Of a stretch of DNA of 64,000 nt, positions 59,901-64,000 are shown piece after piece. Source of the stretch: Dasypus novemcinctus (lineage: Eukaryota > Chordata > Mammalia > Cingulata > Dasypodidae); contig NC_080678.1 of NCBI RefSeq assembly GCF_030445035.2, positions 118,301,947 through 118,365,946 on the forward strand, given 5' to 3'. The notes under the pieces are model-generated. The model had not been told where the DNA came from. It did no database searches and was given only the letters and a program-made list of their open reading frames with translations. Every line of letters starts with the position of its first letter. The stretch's first letter is position 1. A program made the translations under genes and the position numbers.

Positions 59901-62900
59901 TCTTGTATAGTTTCCCTAAACAAGGCTCTTCTGCCCCTTTTATTTGAAATATCATTAGCACTCTACTTATTAAATGTATGTTCCAGAGACTTAAAATCTT
60001 TGGTCCATCCATGTGCCAGTTGGGTCCTGAATCTCAGCAGAGTTGCAGCACCTACTCTCCAGCTCATTGGACTCATCCAGCACAACTAACAAGGAGATGA
60101 TGATGGACAACGTCCATCCCAAGGAACAGAGAGTGTCTGCAACTGCAAGCAAGAGAGTTACATCCACCTACTGCCTGGGAAACAGGGCCCCGCTCAATCA
60201 GAAACTGCATCACCATCGTCAAATCCTCAAGACTGCGGAATGAACACTGGACTAAAGTAGACTTATTACTATTCTATTATAGACATTATTCTAGCAATGG
60301 AAGAACTTCTATCATTGATATAAAGGCAGTGGCCACCAGAGGTTCTGGGGGAGGGGGGAGGGAAGAAGAGGTGTCACATGAGGGGAATTTCAGGACATTG
60401 GAGTTGTCCTCCAGGACAGGGCAATGGTGGGTACAGGGCATTATGGATTTTGCCATAACCTATGAAACTGTGCAGGCCAGAGTGTCAACTGTAATGTAAA
60501 CTAGAGTCCATGGTTAGTAGCAAAGCCTCAATATGTGTTCATCAATTTTAGCAAATGTGCCACACTAAGGAAGGTTGTTATTGATGTGGGTAAGTGTGGG
60601 AGGGGGAGACGGTGAGGTTGATGGGAATCCCTTATGTATATATTTTTTATGTAGCATTTATGTAATATAAAGCTTCTTTAAAAATAAATATTTAAAAAAA
60701 AGACATAACCTGTGCTGGAAGGTGCAGTTTGGGCTCAGCCTCAGCCCCTGGGAGAGGTGGGGACCCTGCTCGGAGCCGCGGGGCACAGACTGATGCCTGC
60801 AGGGCTGTGGCCAGCACAGCTGCCTCTGAGCCTCAGTTTCCTCCTTTGTCACAGGGACACCACCCCTCCCTGGAGGGCTGGGGCAGGCCAGGCAGGCTGA
60901 GGCCACCCCAAGCCGAGAGCCCTTTGCGGGATGGTCCCCACTGGCTTTCCCTCAAGCGCTCCCTGGGCAGGGACCCGCCTGCTCCTTCTCTGCCCCCCAT
61001 GCCACCCCCACTTTCTCCTCCTCCTCCCTGCAGCACTCAGGACGGTCATCCAGCCCCTTGAAGTTCCCTCCTTCCTGACCCAGGAGCACCCCTCTCTGTC
61101 CTCCTGCTGCCCTGCTGCACGCTGGCCTCTGGTCACCTCAAGAAGGGCTGTGGGCACCAGAGCAGCCTGGCCCAGCATGTGCAGCCTCCCTGTGAGCACC
61201 CCGTGGCAGGCGGGGCAGGAGGCCAGGGCGCCGCTAGGCTCTGGGGGGGTGGAGCCTGAGCCATGGTCAGTCTTGGGAGCTGCTGGGACATGCCCCCAGG
61301 AGGGTGCCGACGGGTGGGCCAAGGGGGCGGGTGCTCACGGGCCAGCAGATGTAGCAGAGGCAGCACAGCAGCAGTGGGCCTGTCAGCGACAACACGCCGA
61401 CCACCACGGGCAGCAGGGGGAATTTTCGGGGCTTGGCGGGGATGCTGGTGGTCGTCTCCGTGGTCGTCTCCGTGGTCGTCGTCGTGGTCGTGGTGGTGGT
61501 GGTGGTGGTCTTTTTGGGGTGTGGTTTAGTTTGGGCCTGGCGTGGAGTGTTGCGAACGGGGGTGGTAGGGTGCTCTCCCTGTGGAAGGACCACAGCCTTG
61601 CATGGCCCCCTCCCGGCTCCTGCCCCTGGACCCTCGTGTCCACTGCCCTTTCCCCTCAGGCCCCCATCTCGAGGGACCCCAGGGGGGTCAGGAGTCCAGG
61701 GCCAAATCCCTGGAGGGCCCTGGCAGGGACCAGGACCGTGGTCACTGCCTGCGACCGTGCCCCGAGCCCCTGCCTCCGAGGCCTGCCAAGATAGCCCGGA
61801 AGCTTCCAGGCTGAAGGACCCAACCCCAAGAGGAGGCCTCGGCTGACAAGGATGGGGCTGTGGGGACACAGAGGACACCGCACCCAGATGGCCGGGGGCC
61901 AGCCGCCCAGAGGCCAGGCCCCCCATCTCCTGAACCTCTCCCAGCTCTCCACACCCTGGTGGAGGGAAGGGCCCATCCTGCCTGGCGGGCGCCTGGGAGG
62001 TGCAGGGAGACTTCCCAGAAAGCCCACACTGGGCCGGGGTCTGAGGGCGTCGGGCAAGGGGAGGCGTGAGCATTGTCAGCAGCTGGCCGTGTCCTCGGGG
62101 CTGCTCCCTGACACACGCCTGCGGCCAGCGCCATCCCCGGGCCCTCTGCCCCAGCCTCTCGCTCTCCACTGCCCGAGGCCTGCTGCCCGGGGACGGGACG
62201 TCCACCTGCCTGGAGCTGTGGGTGGCTGCCCTGGCGGGGGCTCCTTCAGGCCCACGAGCCTCCCGAGGGCCGACCCCCATCCACCCCTCCGTCCCGCCAA
62301 GCTGTCCCGTCCACAACAGGGGACGAGCTTCCTGTAGGGCTCAGGGGCAGCGGGCAGAGGGGCAGCCGAGGATGCGACGGCAGCGGGCGGTGCCACAAGG
62401 CCTGGGAGGGGGCCAGGCCCCCACAGCTCCCCTGCTGGGAGGGGCCTCAGCAGAGGGTCCCCCACTCCATTGCCTGGACCCTGACCAGGAGGGGTGGGCC
62501 CTGGGGCCCACATGGCCAGAGGTGCCGCAGGCCTGGACTCTGGTCCTGGTGGACCCCTGCCCCACCCACTCACCCTGGCTGCCAGCTGCCCCCCAGTGTG
62601 TCCGCATCAGGGCTGGGCTGACAGGCCCCATGACGGGGGCGCCCCCTCCCAGTACTCACGCACAGGACACTGGTGAAGCTAAGGTTGTTGGCAAAGAAGT
62701 TATTCCCTTTGTTGAGGCTGATTTCAACGAAGACCTTCCTAAAGCACAGAGGGGGTGGGCCGGTGACAAGCAGGTCTCCCCATGGCCCCCAGCTCTCCTG
62801 GGTGCAGTGACTTTGCCAGCAAGGCAATGGGGTGGTGGGCAAGCTCTCCTTCCCCAGAGCACGAGGTCGGCCTGGCTTGGAGGCCCCGAGGGACACGGCC

Positions 62901-63695
62901 AGCCCCAGGAGCCCGGCATCATCTGCCCACCATGCGGACACGTGCCACGTGAGCCGCGGCCACATGGGGGCTCCCTGGGCTCCTCCGTGTGGGCAGGGCA
63001 CGTGGGCTCAGCTCCGGCGAGTGGCAGGAGCCCTGTGGAACCAGATGGGCTGAAGCGTGTGCCCCAGAAAAAACCATGTTCATGACCTGCACCCAGTCCT
63101 GGGGTGTAACCCAGCGTCAGTGGAACTTCTGAGGACATCTTTACGCTGCGGTCAGGGGAATGAGACTGCCCTTAGTGCTGTGACTGGGGGCTTTCAAGGG
63201 AAAGCCACTTGGAGGAGAAGACATTGGAAGTCCTTGGGAACCCGGCAGAGAGAGGAGAGCACGTGGCCGTGTGGTGGGGGAGACACGGGACCCCAGGATT
63301 GCCAGCTGCCAGCACCAGAGTGCTGCCCACCCTGGAGGGAGCCAGCTTCCAGCCCCAACACTGGCAGCCAAGAAACCCCTCTTGTCAAGACAACCCATGG
63401 CTTGGGAGCTGTCACAGCGTGGGGAAACTGAGGCAGGCACCCTCCACCTCCTGCCATCCTCAGCGGAGCCGGGCCATGTGGATCCCTGCCCACCCCCAGG
63501 ACCACCCATCAGGGTAGGTACAGAGGGCTCCCCGGGTGCCCCAGCTGAGGGTGTCCTCACCCAGGACCCCTAAACCACTGCCCATCTGGTCTCCTGCCAC
63601 GATGGTCCCCAGACCGGGCACTTACTCTCCAGGTTCCTCCAGTTCTACTCCTGGGCAAGTTATGAATTTCTCTTCCACAGTGATTGCTGTTTCAT
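56903..63695 (-). CDS. ANTXRL: Anthrax-toxin-receptor-family gene, probably ANTXRL (partial)
   Basis: Five minus-strand exons with open frames and matching phases. In order they encode: the second half of the extracellular ANTXR domain (63626-63695, 62660-62738); a Thr-rich stalk plus one transmembrane segment ending C-W-P (61339-61578); a juxtamembrane piece starting TLCC (57512-57595), which restores the family's W-P-L-C-C signature; and the tail motif GKLDFLCAL...VQLMRP (56903-56983). Family members are type I membrane proteins with a von Willebrand A domain, which would lie beyond 64000. ANTXR1 and ANTXR2 tails are very conserved and this one is not, so ANTXRL is favoured. Exons between 56983 and 57512, and below 56903, were not found. 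It faces the PIWI pseudogene tail to tail. Confidence 0.75.
57512..57595 (-). CDS. ANTXR-like exon: juxtamembrane tail
   Basis: Acceptor 'ctcttcctacag', donor GAG|GTGAGG. 28 codons reading TLCCSPPRPMVMSARC, then DCLGTGRLSQME. The first Cys pair follows the W-P of the previous exon, as in the family's W-P-L-C-C. The end, R-x-x-Q-M-E, resembles the family's K-R-M-E-V before its own exon border. Confidence 0.65.
57600..58980. other. GC-rich ANTXR-like intron, no exon recognised
   Basis: Long overlapping frames on both strands (for example 57546-58202 minus and 57693-58370 plus) reflect base composition. None matches the receptor family. Confidence 0.5.
59190..60707 (+). repeat. Xenarthran L1-type 3' region with A-rich tail
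   Basis: A contiguous non-coding repeat ending 'gcttctttaaaaataaatat' plus a poly(A)-like tail. Its last 380 bases share ordered landmarks with 49895-50310. It lies within the large intron of the ANTXR-like gene, antisense to it. Confidence 0.6.
60708..61338. other. ANTXR-like intron, no exon recognised
   Basis: GC-rich, with no splice-bounded family match. Confidence 0.4.
61339..61578 (-). CDS. ANTXR-like exon: Thr-rich stalk and transmembrane segment
   Basis: Acceptor 'gtccttccacag', donor CCC|GTGAGC. 80 codons: GEHPTTPVRNTPRQ, a Lys/Pro-rich stretch, a run of 13 Thr followed by two E-TTT units, then a hydrophobic segment of about 26 residues (LLPVVVGVLSLTGPLLLCC and on to CYICWP). The Thr run is probably O-glycosylated and is encoded by a length-variable type of repeat. 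Confidence 0.82.
61449..61510. repeat. Coding trinucleotide repeat (Thr codons)
   Basis: Plus-strand 'gtggtcgtc'/'ggtggtggt' triplets, read on the minus strand as ACC/ACG Thr codons interrupted by GAG. The plus-strand Val-rich frame here is a shadow. Confidence 0.9.
61579..62659. other. ANTXR-like intron, no exon recognised
   Basis: Very GC-rich; the 339-codon plus frame (62066-63085) and the 349-codon minus frame (61267-62316) are open because of composition. Only the 61339-61578 part of the latter is a real exon. Confidence 0.55.
62660..62738 (-). CDS. ANTXR-like exon: extracellular domain part 2
   Basis: Acceptor 'cctctgtgctttag', donor GTGAGT. Joined to the previous exon it reads EKVFVEISLNKGNNFFANN, then LSFTSVLC. 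It has the V-S-L-N-x-G ... F pattern and closing Cys of the ANTXR domain. 79 bp, ending on a codon boundary. Confidence 0.85.
63626..63695 (-). CDS. ANTXR-like exon: extracellular domain part 1
   Basis: Minus-strand acceptor 'tttgccttttag', donor GA|GTAAGT. Reads ETAITVEEKFITCPG, then VELEEPGE. It has the family's S/T-V-E-x-x-x-x-x-CP spacing with the conserved Cys-Pro. 70 bp, ending two bases into a codon. Confidence 0.82.
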
Positions 63696-64000
63696 CTAAA
63701 AGGCAAATCCCATGAGCAGGTGAGTGCACTAGCCAGCTCATCCAGCCACCACCTCCTGCGGCCCTCAGCAAGCTGAACTCACGTTGACAATGGGCCTCTC
63801 TCTCAGCCTTCATTTCCTTAGAGACACTTGGGGATCCCTGGCCTTGCCCAAGATGCTGGGCAGCTGTGGTATTTGTGAGTTTTCGTTTGGTGAAACCCCT
63901 TAAAATATTATGCCTTGAAATAATCCATTCCTGTGGGTGTGAGACCCTTTCAAGTGCATCACGTGAGTGAGGCCTGACTCAGGTTGGGCCTCCGCCCTCT

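Noticed and set aside
61267..62316. 349-codon minus-strand frame taken as a single-exon gene
   Set aside because: Only 61339-61578 has acceptor, donor and family match; the rest is GC-rich intron that happens to lack stops.
62066..63085. 339-codon plus-strand frame
   Set aside because: It is antisense to the ANTXR-like exon at 62660-62738 and has no recognisable domain; GC composition explains it.

Overview
The window is mammalian nuclear DNA, most likely from an armadillo (Dasypus or a close xenarthran relative). The clearest sign is about ten copies of the tRNA-derived DAS SINE of armadillos, several with 12-17 bp target-site duplications, together with long L1 remnants of a xenarthran type. 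There is no bacterial-style gene organisation. Almost every long open frame comes from a repeat or from GC-rich sequence, and real coding sequence appears only as short exons.

Region by region. 1-10.6 kb is repeats: DAS SINEs, tRNA-like fragments, old L1 pieces, and a minus-strand L1 that keeps its true 5' end but lacks its 3' part. At 10.3-10.6 kb there is a near-consensus CTCF motif, a palindromic CRE and an octamer motif. From 10.64 to 44.93 kb, on the + strand, I recognise 14 exons of a PIWI-clade Argonaute gene (PIWIL1/PIWIL3 type, probably PIWIL3). It is a decayed unitary pseudogene: introns are retained, but there are at least five in-frame stops, several frameshifts, a lost donor site, missing exons (including the one for the second catalytic Asp) and an LTR inserted inside an exon. 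The last exon still ends with the PIWI terminal Tyr-Tyr-Leu.

The pseudogene carries three minus-strand (antisense) insertions of one LTR-retrotransposon family. The first is a young 6,977-bp element at 12,552-19,528, whose 467-bp LTRs look identical; it has an ATTT duplication, a tRNA-Arg(CCG)-like primer site and a polypurine tract, but no gag, pol or env that I can find. The second is a solo LTR at 20,473-20,947 inside a PIWI exon, with a CTCT duplication. The third is an old eroded provirus from 21,364 to about 28,650 that begins at the edge of the next exon.

45-56.7 kb is intergenic: AT-rich DNA, L1 remnants, a GC-rich block at 48-50 kb, and an old L1 split by a MaLR-like solo LTR. From about 56.9 kb to the right edge, on the minus strand, lie five exons of an anthrax-toxin-receptor-family gene, probably ANTXRL. 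They have consistent frames and splice sites: two exons of the extracellular ANTXR domain, a Thr-rich stalk with transmembrane segment, and two cytoplasmic-tail exons. The gene continues beyond the window and converges on the PIWI pseudogene. I see no functional link between the two loci.
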